NCBI GenBank assembly: GCA_012931725.1
Contig: CM022949.1
Location: forward strand, 44,606,907-44,670,906
Direction: 5' to 3'
DNA length: 64,000 nt
DNA from: Litsea cubeba
Taxonomy: Eukaryota > Streptophyta > Magnoliopsida > Laurales > Lauraceae
Shown: positions 34,998 through 47,487 of the stretch, piece by piece
How the letters are laid out: the number at the start of each line of letters is the position of its first letter
Numbering within the stretch: the first letter of the stretch is position 1
Program-made: the position numbers and the translations under genes
The notes under the pieces: generated by a model
Databases searched by the model: none
What the model was told of the DNA's origin: nothing
Seen by the model: the letters and a program-made list of their open reading frames with translations, nothing else

Positions 34998-37900
34998 CTA
35001 ATTTTCATCCCCCGAAGAATCGTTGTTCGGATTCAGCTGCCTCCTCACATCCCACCGGGCGAATTGATCTTTATAGATGTCACTAACTATCTTGGCACGA
35101 TAGTAGTACATGTCGCTCTGCCCGAACAACATTGCCCGACCCAATGCGATGTGCTGCGCGTAAGCCATGACAAATATCCCACAATCGACGCTGAGACAAA
35201 ATTTCCAAAATTATTTTAGAAAGAATGTGCAATTCAATGGGTTTTATGAAGCTTACGAAAAAATGACCATGAAACGAAATCTCAATTTTTAAACAAGTTT
35301 AACCTGTTTGTCTGCATGGGACAATCCATTTTATGTCTCGTCCATACAGTGGGATCATTCCATCCATATTGCATAAATCGATCATTTATCCATGTTAGCT
35401 GTAAAAAACACGATCATGACAATCAGAATTAGATGTTCCATACGATAGTTATACCAATTAATGTTAGAGCATGGATTCGTCATTGATATTAGCTTACGTA
35501 GTTTTCGGCAAATGGATAATCTCCGGCGCGTGTCATGCTGTTATAATATTCCCATCTTCGTTCGTTGACCCGTCCAACTAGGAGGAAGAAATGCATTTGA
35601 TGCCACACAGGGAAGAACAACAGATCCTTATCGGCAATGCTTTCGAGGAAGGCTTGGCTAAAACAACTTTCAATGAGTTTTTCGCTCGTTTGTTCATGCA
35701 CATACCAGTCCTGCAGGGGCAAGGTTATAAACTGTAAACAATCCAGGTGAAACGAATCAACTAGATGAGAAATTGTTGCATTCCTTTACATAACACTTAC
35801 CGACAAAGCACATTCAAAAAAATATGAGGATGGTGCCTGTGTCTTTAATAATTCAAACCAATAGTGCATGGTCTGCAAACATCAAAGAGGTCAAAGGATG
35901 GCGGTGGAACAAATTGAACAAAACAGAAGTGTTACAGCCAAAATACAAAATCAAGTAGGGAAATGTGCCACAAACCCAGTTGTCCATCCATGCTCCCCTG
36001 AGAACCGCATCCATGTTGTTGGCGGTCACAGGTGTACAAAACTCATTCAATTTCGCCATCCTAGTGGTAGGCGGCACAGAAGTGAAGTTAATAAAATAAC
36101 AAAGCACACGTAACTTGACAAAGGGGTACATGAGAGTTGGAAAATACCCCGTCTTATTAGCAAATTCATTCCGAAATACGGTGAGGATCTGTAATTCTTC
36201 AATCGTTAGCTTATATTGTGGATTCCTCATCCAGGCTCCAGTAGTGTAATCAGCCATCCACATTGGGGGCTTCGGCTCTCTATAACGTGCTTTGACATTC
36301 ATGATCAAAGATGAGATTTTGCTGAATGGGGACAGACCTATGCCAAGTTTTGCACGATCCGGAATTGGTGTACTAGAGCTAACAGTTGATGACCAGGGGC
36401 TGGATGTGAAAGGACTAATGGAAGTTCTTGGCTGGTTGGGGACCCTGACTTTTATAGGGGAATTTGGAACCAACTGGGATTGGAATAAACGAGGACTCCT
36501 CCGTGGTGACAATGATGATGGACTTGATGCTCCTTCGGAGGTTACGGGTTTCACTGGACTTGTGGATTTCATATCAACTGGAGGTTTAATATAAATTCCT
36601 TTGAGGCGTTTGGATCTTCTGGGGCTTTCTGCTGACTTTGTACGTTTGGGCTTGTTTGGGTCATCAAGTTTGACTGCTCTCTTGCCTCTTGCTATGCGTT
36701 TCTTGGATGTTTTGATGATTTCTTCTTTCACATCATCTCCCATGTCCACCTATTGAATAAGTAGACAAGTCAATACCAAATTGTGCCCAATTGAACTGAA
36801 TGCTAGTATGAAGTTGAGTTAATATATAGGATACCTTCAGGGATGAATCAGCTAAACATGCGGTGTCTGAGTCGTCCAAATTTCTTGACTGAAAAGCAGA
36901 TACACATGCATCATTTAACTGGGAAACTTCAGATTTGACTCCGTCAATGAAGCTCATAAAATCACTTGATTTTCCCTCCAAAGCATATGCCTGATCACAT
37001 GATGCCAGGAGCCGCGCAGTGTACTTCAAGATCTAAATTGGTCAAGGAGGAAAGAAGATTACAAAGTTAGAATCAATTCAAAGACAGTTGAGCCCGGTGA
37101 ACCCGGTGAATTTAACAATTGCTAGCAAGGGAGAAAAAATCATTTTTTACCTGGGACGAAACAATGCTTAGTCCAGCTTGTACGTTTCCGCCGTCAGGAC
37201 GACCGATGCGTAGCCGGGTGATGCTTCTATACCACTTAAAATACGCTTCATTGTGTGGCCCAGCATCACCATCATCCCCATAAGTTATGGCATCCATCCG
37301 TTTGTTCCAAACACCAAAATATACCGCACGTAATCTCTCTCGTTTATTTTCTCCAACTGGTAGTATCTCAGTTCGCAGGAACGGCCTTTGGAAACGGGGT
37401 GGCACAATTTGTTCTAAGCCAAACTGTTTCATCACCCTCTCCGGATTGTGCCGCTCCACAATCCAATAACAAATCAAAACAGTATTTGACCTGAAAAGAG
37501 GTACATCTGCATTGTCGATGTAGTCCGACAGATTTTCATAATGGCTATATGGCTGCCAGTTGAACTGAAAGAACATAGAAAAATGAATTCGTCAATAAAT
37601 TGAAATATTAACCAGCTAATAATCAACAAAATTACTTGAGTGTATATTCAAACATCAGCACCGGCATAGCATTGACTGATTGTTGTAAAATCATTTTTAC
37701 TTACGCCATCAATTTCCATAATATCCAGACGTTGCCTGGCTTCTTCAACTTTGGTCTGGAAGTGATGGGACCTTAATCTGTTGTACCACGTAAGGATAAG
37801 AGGAAACTCTACATCCGTGTCCCAATCACTTCTCCTACGAATAGGCCTGCCAATTGTCATTCGCGAATATGCCCATACCTGGACATGGGACCACATAATC

Positions 37901-38818
37901 ATGTACACAATTAACAAAAAATAAAATATTAAAAAGTCGGACAAACACAAGAATATCCACTCTACTCTTTTACCTGCAGTAGTTTTAAAGGACCAGTTAT
38001 GGTCTTTACAGGTTTTCGTTTGGCCTGGCATATGGCAACCTTCGAAAGGCCCCTATATAGATTTGCAAGGCAGGCGGTTCCCCAAGACCGCTTCTCAAAA
38101 TGACGAAATAATTCAAGAATGTGAGCCGGAGCCTTAGTACCCGAAGAGGTCCAAAAAATCTGACCTGCAACGAGACAAAACAAGAAAGCACGTGTCCGCC
38201 TTGCGTCTTGGTCTCTTGGTCTGTTCTTGGGCATTTCCGCAAAATTGTCTCTCAGCCATGTGAACTTAATTTGGGTACCATAGCAGTCGTAGTTCACATC
38301 CGGAGCCAATCCTAGCAACTCTTCGCATATTTTGACCATGGAGAATGTATTGGCGAAGGTCTTGGAATTAACAGGCAGACCATCAATGGGGAGGCCATAA
38401 ATGTAGGCGACGTCCTCCAATGTTACTGTGGCCTCCCCACTATTTAGATGAAAAGTATTTGTCTCTGGCCTCCACCGCTCTACCAAGGCAGTGATTAGGC
38501 CATGATCTAATTCTATTTTTTTTATCTTCGCCAGCTGCTCTAACCCCGCCTGGCGAATCAGCTCCCACATATTATCGCTTATTTCCCAGGTGTCATGGTT
38601 TGGTGTTGGGATACATCGAAGTGGGCCTGCTTCCTGCATTTAATACATGATAGAGAATCAATCATAATTGACATGGCATTGTCGCCCAAACTGAACGATG
38701 TACCACAAATTTATACACATCTTATACTAACCTTGCCCAGCCAGATCTGTTCTGAAATATGTCTGTGTTGTTCATATAAGACGGATCTATCAAGAGGACC
38801 AACCTGAAAGTTCTCCAT
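34998..38818 (-). CDS. Plant mobile domain - Ulp1/C48-like cysteine protease fusion carried by the giant MULE
   Basis: Ten exons with GT-AG introns and continuous phase: 38732-38818, 37974-38633, 37705-37878, 37151-37564, 36835-37032, 35976-36749, 35801-35872, 35498-35710, 35304-35398, 34998-35190; about 959 residues, ending TAG. The start MENFQVGPLDRSVLYEQHRH matches usual PMD N-termini. PMD signatures: VERWRPETNTFHLNSGEATV, LEDVAYIYGLPIDGLPV, WGTACLANLYRGLSK, VWAYSRMTIGRP. Residues about 512-620 are basic and Ser/Pro-rich with SPRRSKR and SPRRSPR motifs, possibly nuclear. The C-terminal 180 residues form the protease: LLFFPVWHQMHFFLLVG (His), YYNSM (Asn where Asp is usual), PMQTN (Gln) and SVDCGIFVM (Cys nucleophile). 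Likely role: SUMO- or ubiquitin-like protein processing that helps the transposon or counters host control; this is inference. No disabling change was seen. Confidence 0.88.
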
Positions 38819-39149
38819 CTAATATACTTTTTGCAACTGTAAGAAAAGCACAAAGAACATATCAAATATCGAAGACACCTTAAATGAGGTTAACATTAGA
38901 AAACACTAAATTTTGTGTTTGAATATATGAGAGAACTATATTTAATGATTAGAATCAGGACAAACCATTTGTTTTTGTAGGAATGATGAGATATGTGAGC
39001 TCCTTTATAACAAATATATTGGATAATTTCCGCTTTTTTTCCTACGAAGATTCTATACTAGCTGATATTAAGTTGAGGTGTAAGTTGACTTTATGAGTTA
39101 CTGATTTAATGATTACAATCCATAGGTTGAATATTGTGTCTGGAAAAGT
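38819..39149. other. Upstream region of the PMD-Ulp1 gene
   Basis: Probable promoter and leader of the minus-strand fusion gene. No other feature was read. The palindrome-bearing right arm starts at 39150. Confidence 0.45.
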
Positions 39150-42100
39150 AACGATATCGTTACCAGTATGGTTTAATCTTTTTCTTGCTCCTTGTTATAC
39201 AACTCTCAAATGAAGAATAAATTCGAATGAGATGCGCAAACAGGGGTCCATATCTAACAACTTCACGTTAAGCTCACATTTTCAATTGTTTAAACATAAA
39301 GGTATCGTTATCATACTTGTTAGATTCAAAAATGTAATATTAAATTATTTAAAAATGTGAGATCGCGTTTGCAACCCATATTCAACACAATGAATGATAT
39401 TTTGTTGGAAAAACAAAATGTGGTCGAAAACTTACAAATAATTATAACGATATCGTTATGTTTAAACTTAATCATATTTTCGATGTGTGGAAACATGAGT
39501 ATTTCTTAATGTTTAAACAACTCAGAATAAAATATATCTTCTTGTTTTATCGATTAAAAAGAAATTTATTAAGATATTATAAATGATGGTAACGATATCG
39601 TTAGCAAAAATTATAGTCAAGCTATAAAAATCAAGTGCGTATGACAAGGAAAGCAACATAATATCATGTTAAGCATGTAAGTCACCCCTAAAATGCCATT
39701 TTATCCAATTATTCTTTTATTTCTTGTTCATGATAATTGCTCTAAGGTTGATCTAGATAATTTAGCTTGTTCTTCACGTAGAGGGGTGATATAGTCGAAT
39801 TTTTTTTTACTATTTCTTACTTGGCAGTCTTCTAATTTCCTTCAAGTGTAAATCGAGTATATGAGTCCATGATTTAATGAGCCACAATCAAGGACTAGAT
39901 GTTGTTTCTGAATAAGCATCGAATTCGTTACAAGAATGTATGTTTCTTATAAACATTTCGTTTTGCAACTATTATAAGTGGATGAACTACGGAATGAGAT
40001 GCACAACGGGTGATCCACATACAACGACATAAGTTGAAGTAAATCTTTTCAACGTATTATCATAACGATATCGTTATCACAATCTATAGACTTTCCATAA
40101 TCTGTTCGTCTCTAACAATAAATCTTACAATATTTTGTTTAGTGACATGTATAAACTATGTATGATCTTATGTTTGCAAATGATTCATGTAAAGAAATCA
40201 TGTGATTCATTTGTTCACTATTGTTTCACAGCGTTAAAATGTCGATCAGTTTTTCGTGAGCCTGACTCATTATTTAGGCACCAACTCATCGCATGATTGT
40301 CATGTTGTCTCGTTTGAGGGAAAGAAAACATCGCAACGAAAAACATATCAAATAGTTATAAAGATAAAGCTGACTCTAATTTTTATTCCATTTTTCTTTG
40401 AGTTGAATATTGGGTCTTTGTTTTTGTTGAAGCACCTCAATCTAAACTTTATCTTCTTCTCTTACTATATGCAAAAAGTTTGAATGAAGAAACTTTAAAT
40501 GAAAGTAACGATGTCGTTACGAAATATCAATGTTACGTACAGTATACTTTTTCGCATCCGAAGGAAATCAACTGAATATAATGTTAGGCATGTGAGTCAC
40601 CCCTTAATACGCTGTATCCACCACTGGATTTTATTTCGTAGACATATGATGGATGAGAGATCAATCCCATATATCATGTAGAGATGGGATAAGAAATTAT
40701 TCCTTTTTATGCTATTTGTTAAAAAGTATTTAAGTTTTTGTGTAAATCGACTATATGAGTCCTTGCTGTAATGAGTTCATATCGAAAAGTTGAGATTTAA
40801 ATCTGATAAGGTAACGATATCGTTATAAGGTAAATTTGTTTCTTAACTTTATTTTGCTTTACAACTAGAACATAAGTAGTAACTTAGTGTGCCGATGCGC
40901 ATACATGTATCAAGATATGATGACATCTCTTTAATATCACCCTTTCAATATATCATCATAACGATATCGTTATGATGATCAAATGAATTTTCATACTTTT
41001 CGCATATCCAACATTGAATTGGCAATATATTTGTAACGACATCCAAACAATATGTCTACTCGTAAGCTTGTAATTGACGTTCGCAATACGAAATATAATC
41101 AACGAGGTACTGCTTGTAATAGTGTCATGCATAATTAATCTCATGAAGCCAAGAAAAACTTACTCCATATCTCCTCGATATCATTACTACATGAAAAAGC
41201 AAGTTTTTTATCTTAATCGATTACAAAACCTACATATTATTTGAAGAAACGATAAGAAATTTAAATCAAATCGTTGTGCCAGACAGTCAATACACATTTC
41301 ACTAGAAAGTTGTGGATGTCTATAAAACAATCGTACTCGTCCACATGATTCGGAAAGAATTGAGCTTTATAAGAATAGAGGTCTTATAAATGTTGTACGA
41401 TGCGTCTTTTAATTATGATACATGATTAAGGCTTATATATGACTTAACAATATACTGTATGAGAATAATCTATCGATTTAGTTTGACATGATCAACAATG
41501 AATAATAAATAGACGTAATACAAGTTTTGACCTTTACAAGTTATAAACAATACTATAATGAATCCAGCCTCGCCCAATTTTATCTTTAGGAGCGACAAAT
41601 GTAGAAGAATTACTAATAGGAGGTTTGGACAAGATAGAAGTATCACCTATCAAGGCATGATGTGTAAACTGATGGACCAATGTCAGGACCCACAAAACAA
41701 TATTATAGACCATGAAAAGCATAATTCATCAATGTTTTTGGTATGCGAATGAAAAAATAATTTATCAGTGATACAATGTGTTTTTTTGTTGCTTTATGAA
41801 TCTCGAAATAAAGTATACATTTTTTAGCTTTTGTCACAAAAAATTTATGTCAGAACTATACATGATGATAACGATATCGTTATCAAGTAGTGAAGCAACA
41901 TTCAAAATTCTCGTTCGCCGAGGTCGGAATTGAAGTTCGTATAGAGTTAGACGTGCATTGTTACCTCACTACGTTGTTTTATCACATTTCCTTATGTTTC
42001 GTAATGTCGTTTTTCTATGGTGGGCACGGGATGTGAAAACGATGATCATGCAGAGAGAAAACCCAAATATTTTTATTTTCTATCAAACAACTTGACTTCT

Positions 42101-44131
42101 AATATTAAGTTGTAGTGTGATCCATGAATTAATAACCATTTCCATTTTTTTCTATATACAATTCTTATGCTTTGGTTCGTGGTTTAACTTTTCCGCTTTA
42201 GTCATGACACAGGGTCAAGTTGCGTTTTACTCTGAGGTGGATCTCACATAACATATTAAAGAACAATAAGAAAGATGGTGTTTGTAGATCTTATATTTTA
42301 AAAGTGCATTGGAGTATACTATGGTGGATTGAAAACCGAAGGAAATAAGTCCAAAAAAATATAGACCAATACTATCATCACTAATAGGAGGTTTGGACAA
42401 GATAGAAGTATCACCTATCAAGGCATGATGTGTAAACTGATGGACCAATGTCAAGACCCACAAAACAATATTATAGACCATGAAAAGCATAATTCATCAA
42501 TGCGGTGTTTGGTATGCGAATGAAAAAATAATTTATCAGTGATACAATGTGTTTTTTTTGTTGCTTTATGAATCTCGAAATAAAGTATACACTTTTTTAG
42601 CTTTTGTCACGAAAATTTTATGTCAGAACTATACATGATGATAACGATATCGTTATCAAGTAGTGAAGCAACATTCAAAATTCTCGTTCGTCTGGGTCGG
42701 AATTGAAGTTCGTATAGAGTGAGACGTGCATTGTTACGTCACTACGTTGTTTTATCACATTTCCTTATGTTTCGTAATGTCGTTTTTCTATGATGGGCAC
42801 GGGATGTGAAAACGATGATCATGCAGAGAGAAAACCCAAATATTTTGATTTTCTATCAAACAACTTGACTTCTAATATTAAGTTGTAGTGTGATCCATGA
42901 ATTAATAACCATTTCCATTTTTTTCTATATACAATTCTTATGCTTTGGTTCGTGGTTTAACGTTTCCGCAATTTAGTCATGACACAGGGTCAAGTTGCGT
43001 TTTACTCTGAGGTGGATCTCACATAACATATTAAAGAACAATAAGAAAGATGGTGTTTGTAGATCTTATATTTTAAAAGTGCATTGGAGTATACTATGGT
43101 GGATTGAAAACCGAAGGAAATAAGTCCAAAAAAATATAGACCAATACTATCATCACTAATAGGAGGTTTGGACAAGATAGAAGTATCACCTATCAAGGCA
43201 TGATGTGTAAACTGATTGGACAATGTCAAGACCCACAAAACAATATTATAGACCATGAAAAGCATAATTCATCAATGCGGTGTTTGGTATGCGAATGAAA
43301 AAATAATTTATCAGTGATACAATGTTTTTTTTTTGTTGCTTTATGAATCTCGAAATAAAGTATACACTTTTTTAGCTTTTGTCACAAAAAAATTTATGTC
43401 AGAACTATACATGATGATAACGATATCGTTATCAAGTAGTGAAGCAACATTCAAAATTCTCGTTCGTCTGGGTCGGAATTGAAGTTCGTATAGAGTTAGA
43501 CGTGCATTGTTACGTCACTACGTTGTTTTATCACATTTCCTTATGTTTCGTAATGTCGTTTTTCTATGGTGGGCACGGGATGTGAAAACGATGATCATGC
43601 AGAGAGAAAACCCAAATATTTTGATTTTCTATCAAACAACTTGACTTCTAATATTAAGTTGTAGTGTGATCCATGAATTAATAACCATTTCCATTTTTTT
43701 CTATATACAATTCTTATGCTTTGGTTCGTGGTTTAACGTTTCTGCAATTTAGTCATGACACAGGGTCAAGTTGCGTTTTACTCTGAGGTGGATCTCACAT
43801 AACATATTAAAGAACAATAAGAAAGATGGTGTTTGTAAATCTTATATTTTAAAAGTGCATTGGAGTATACTATGGTGGATTGAAAACCGAAGGAAATAAG
43901 TCCAAAAAAATATAGACCAATACTATCATCACTAACAGACTAATACTATCATCACTAACATGGTCATTTTGATATTGTATAACATTGCTTACCGAGTACA
44001 GACGCACCATAGGGGTGTCAAAACAACAAAAAAATTAATGGTGACTTTATATTGAGATGGATAATCAATAAGGAAGACTCACTACTTCAATCAAAATGTA
44101 GTTTTACGAATATTAAAATAACGATATCGTT
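39150..44131. repeat. Right-arm region with ten exact AACGATATCGTT palindromes
   Basis: Exact copies begin at 39150, 39446, 39591, 40064, 40813, 40960, 41870, 42643, 43419 and 44120; a variant AACGATGTCGTT lies at 40507. At 40952-40979 the palindrome extends to a perfect 28 bp centred on the motif. Intervals are irregular outside the 770-bp array. The matching left-arm set (six exact copies, 22592-23939) makes the distribution bilateral, with none noticed in the coding core. Confidence 0.93.
41612..43940. repeat. Three tandem copies of a roughly 770-bp unit in the right arm
   Basis: The block ACTAATAGGAGGTTTGGACA begins at 41612, 42380 and 43155 (spacing 768 and 775 bp). Each unit has one AACGATATCGTT palindrome (41870, 42643, 43419) inside the 18-bp form GATAACGATATCGTTATC. 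The identical minus-strand frames read from each unit are by-products of the repeat. Copies are nearly identical, indicating recent amplification or homogenisation. Confidence 0.95.
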
Positions 44132-47095
44132 ACCACTATTTATACGTTTTTTGATTAACTTTTTTTTTCTACATTCATAATATGACAGAATTTACAATGG
44201 GGTGCATAAAAACTCGACATAAATGAATGGGCTAAATCCCTAGATTGTCCAAAGGGCCTACGATCTAATCCGGCATAGCTTCGATGTAAACCTTACATTA
44301 AACCCTTCTTTAATTGAGCTCGTTCTGACAAGGTAATGCAACAATTAACTATGATGAACATGTAGAAATCTCACTTTACTACTCTCTCAACTGCTACTCT
44401 CTCATCTAATACGGAGATCAAAGTCGATATTATTTACCCCCGAATTGAACACTGATGTTGAAGGTGTAGGTGAATCTTATCTTTTAACTCCCTTATTCTA
44501 TGCCCTTAACAAGATACGTTGCAGAGAACTCTCATGATTTAAAAAACGAACAAACGAAGAGAAAAAATAGTCTAATAATATCATCAATAACATATAAGTG
44601 AGAACATGTACACACTATTTAAACAAATCCACACCCATTAAGGAGGTGTAGTAGTAGGGACTTGAATTTGCATGTAAGACTAAACATTATACAAGTATTA
44701 AAAGATGACGTAAGAATTATGTTCAATTAAACCCACGCGCACAACAAATATATGTAGATGTAAAACTTTTTAAAATAAAAAGTAAAAACCACACATAAGA
44801 GTATCACCTAGCATTCCTTTATGCAGCCCATTTTCCCATATAGACTTTATCAAAATGGAATAGATCAATTAATTAAAAGATGCTCTAGATTTGAAAAATA
44901 TTTAAAGACAGGACAAAGACAATATGGAAACTTGTAAAATCCATGATCTTTGTTGCTATATGAGCATCCACAACATCTACTTGAATTAAAAACCGTATGT
45001 GTAGGAAATCAATTTCGAATAATGTTAGGCCTGTGATTTTTCCTTGGTTACATGCAATGCAATGAACTATCTTGAATTAACAACCAATCTAATGAAAATA
45101 AAAAAAAAAACAATACGCTATTACTTTTATCAATAACATATCATTGAGATATTGTATCATTTTGTTCGAACAATTCAACTCCCATCAAAGAGGTTTGCTA
45201 GCAGGGAGTTGAATTTGTATTTGAGAAAAAAAAAAAAACAAGAAAAAAAAAGAAAAAAGAAACAAAACAAAAAGGCTAGTAGACATAACCCAAGTAGTAA
45301 AACCTCACATAAGAATCATGCTGTACACAACCGGTGACACAACCGCTGTAAACAACAATTACATCTAGATGGGCCAAACTGACAAGAAAATATATATATA
45401 TATATATAAATAAAAGACATGAGATTAAAAGAATAAAAATTTATAGACATGCACAGCCTATTTTCATGACAATTCCACAATAATCGTATCAAAGGATAAT
45501 GAATATCAGAAAAAAAAATCACATAAGAATATTCTTACCATCACGCTCAAAGAAACCAATGTATATGAACTAAACAAATCCACATTACATACATAATAAT
45601 AGTAACAGGCCAGACTCCGCCTAGTATTGTACAAACCCTACACACAACAAAGGTAACCTTTGTTTCCAACCAAATTCTCAAACTAGAACACTCACACAAC
45701 CTGCACTAAAATCAAGCTAGATCCCTGGTTCTTTCAATTTACACAGATAAATCAATACCACCACATGAGGTAAGGGTACAAACACAATATATATAGATGG
45801 ATGTCATAACATGACTTATGATTTGTTGGAGACAACTCCTGCATAACCCCCTGCACCTAACATAACGAAATATCCAAAATACTCATCAAATAATCTCCCA
45901 AAAAAAGATGAGAAATTTATACACAACCATAAACCTTGTAATTTGAATCCCAAGAAAGTCCAATTCCACCATTATCTGAACCTCACATTCATCATCTCTA
46001 TACTCCATCTTATATCATTCATCCCTGTCACCGAATTTTTTTTTTTTCTAATTAAAGCACTCACGCACTCATCCTAATCGCACATAATCTACGCTAGAAT
46101 CAAGCTCGACCCTGGCTGTTTCCGCGGGGGATAAAACAATACCACCGCATGAGTAGAGATGGTGACAACAAATCTTCGCCCTTTTAAAAATGGTTTTCTC
46201 CATCCAAGTGAAACATGGTGGAGATATAGCATTAGAGGATAGTATTGAATCTACATAGTGGTATTCTCTATATGAAGTAGAGGAGATTCCAGTAGTAGTC
46301 ATCTTCACCTCAGCCAAGTTGGCTTTTAGAGATATTTCAAACATTCCAAATATCATAGTAAAATTCAAACACAACAGACGTGCCTCCCTTTCCAATTTCG
46401 TTGTATGAAATTGATGGAACACCTTTAAGCAACAAAATACTACAGCCAGGGTTGAGATTGATGTACTGATATTGGAGTTTGGTATAGGAATGAGGTACTA
46501 AATTAACATATTAACACAGAGATTGGGTTTTATTCTTTCTACTTCCAGACAACTACGGCTATTGGGTTTTTTTCTTTCTACTTCCAGACAACTATGGTTA
46601 TTTATCTGCAAATATCCCAAACCAAATCCCCTCTGCCTGCCGAACCAAACAATTCCAGCAGTCATTATAGATAATGAAGTTGTATAGATAATGAAGCTGA
46701 AAACAAAACCAAAAAAGAAATAGAGAGAAGGTACCAGATATAAGAGCCAAACAAATCAACTTGGGTAATTGAAGTTTTTGTTGAAATCACAAATGGGGGA
46801 TGGTCTTTACCTCAGTCAGAAATCCACCAGAGGATCCGGTCGCAAGATCTTCGAAACCAGGGAGAGGGTATGAAGCGCAGTAGTGGAGACGCAGGGAGGG
46901 GATGAAGCGCAGTTGCGGAGACGCAGGGAGAGGGGAAAGAGAACAGGGAGAGGAGATGGATAGGGACGGCAGGTACCGAGACGCAGGGAGAGGGGAAGAG
47001 ATAGCAAGGGAGCAGGGAGGGAGAGGGAATGAGCACAGGATCGAGCGGAAATGCGCGGGAAAGGAGAAAGATGAGAGGATTTAGGGCTATGAATA
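44132..47095. other. Outer right arm of the giant MULE
   Basis: AT-rich non-coding DNA to about 46800, with an AT microsatellite at about 45390-45410 and A/G-rich runs near 45220-45260. From about 46840 to 47090 it becomes purine-rich with repeated GACGCAGGGAGAGGGG, mirroring the pyrimidine-rich zone behind the left TIR. A repeated TTTTCTTTCTACTTCCAGAC lies near 46530 and 46570. No gene was recognised. Confidence 0.5.
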
Positions 47096-47230
47096 TGACG
47101 ATGTCGTCCGAAATAGGGGAGGGTAAAAGAGTAAAAATTCGCAGTACGAACACCAATATCGTCATTTGCATGTATTTGACACCAAAACAGTATAATACGA
47201 GTATACCAACACTTTTTTGGTAAAATTCCC
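47096..47230 (-). repeat. Right terminal inverted repeat of the giant MULE
   Basis: Mirror of 20326-20460. Its inner edge carries GACGATGTCGTC (47097-47108), again a diverged form of the subterminal palindrome. Confidence 0.93.
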
Positions 47231-47239
47231 TTCATTTAA
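47231..47239. other. Right 9-bp target site duplication of the giant MULE
   Basis: TTCATTTAA, identical to 20317-20325. Confidence 0.95.
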
Positions 47240-47487
47240 TCAGAGTTTAGGTTTAATTCTTTAGTAAAAAATCCCAGAAATATTTCATAGTCTTCCATAA
47301 ATGTACCTTTTTATAATAATCTAAAACACAAATGGCAATTTACATTTTACACCTGTGAGTGCAGACCCCAGCTGACGGTTACCACTTGCACTCTATCCTC
47401 CCTCCTCTCAAACTCCAAACCCTTCTATCCCTTCCCTTCCCGCGCCATTAAACCAACCACTCCACTTTCTTCTCCCCCAGCAACAAC
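47240..47487 (+). promoter_or_regulatory. Residual promoter and 5' UTR of MUTS2 between the MULE target duplication and the ATG
   Basis: Only 248 bp of host sequence remain between the right target duplication and the start codon. Pyrimidine-rich leader sequence occupies about 47385-47487. Any promoter element further upstream was displaced by 26.9 kb when the MULE inserted, so transcription may now begin in or near the MULE TIR. Confidence 0.45.

Larger units (their letters stand above)
20326..47230. mobile_element. Complete giant Mutator-like element (26.9 kb) with three gene cargo
   Basis: The ends are 135-bp terminal inverted repeats (20326-20460 and 47096-47230) starting GGGAATTTTACCAAAAAAGT, about 109 of 135 positions identical by hand count without gaps. 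A perfect 9-bp target duplication TTCATTTAA lies at 20317-20325 and 47231-47239, the length typical of Mutator elements. Inside, in order: a non-coding left arm with palindrome repeats (to 24930), a MURA-type transposase gene (+), a 505-bp tandem array, a transposon-protein-like gene (-), a GGTTCGAACC array, a PMD-Ulp1 fusion gene (-), and a palindrome-rich right arm. The three genes look open, so the element could be autonomous. Its right end lies 257 bp upstream of the MutS2 ATG. Confidence 0.93.

Noticed and set aside
42227..43265. Two identical 87-codon minus-strand frames in the right arm
   Set aside because: Identity follows from the 770-bp tandem repeat; no domain, and the third unit copy differs.
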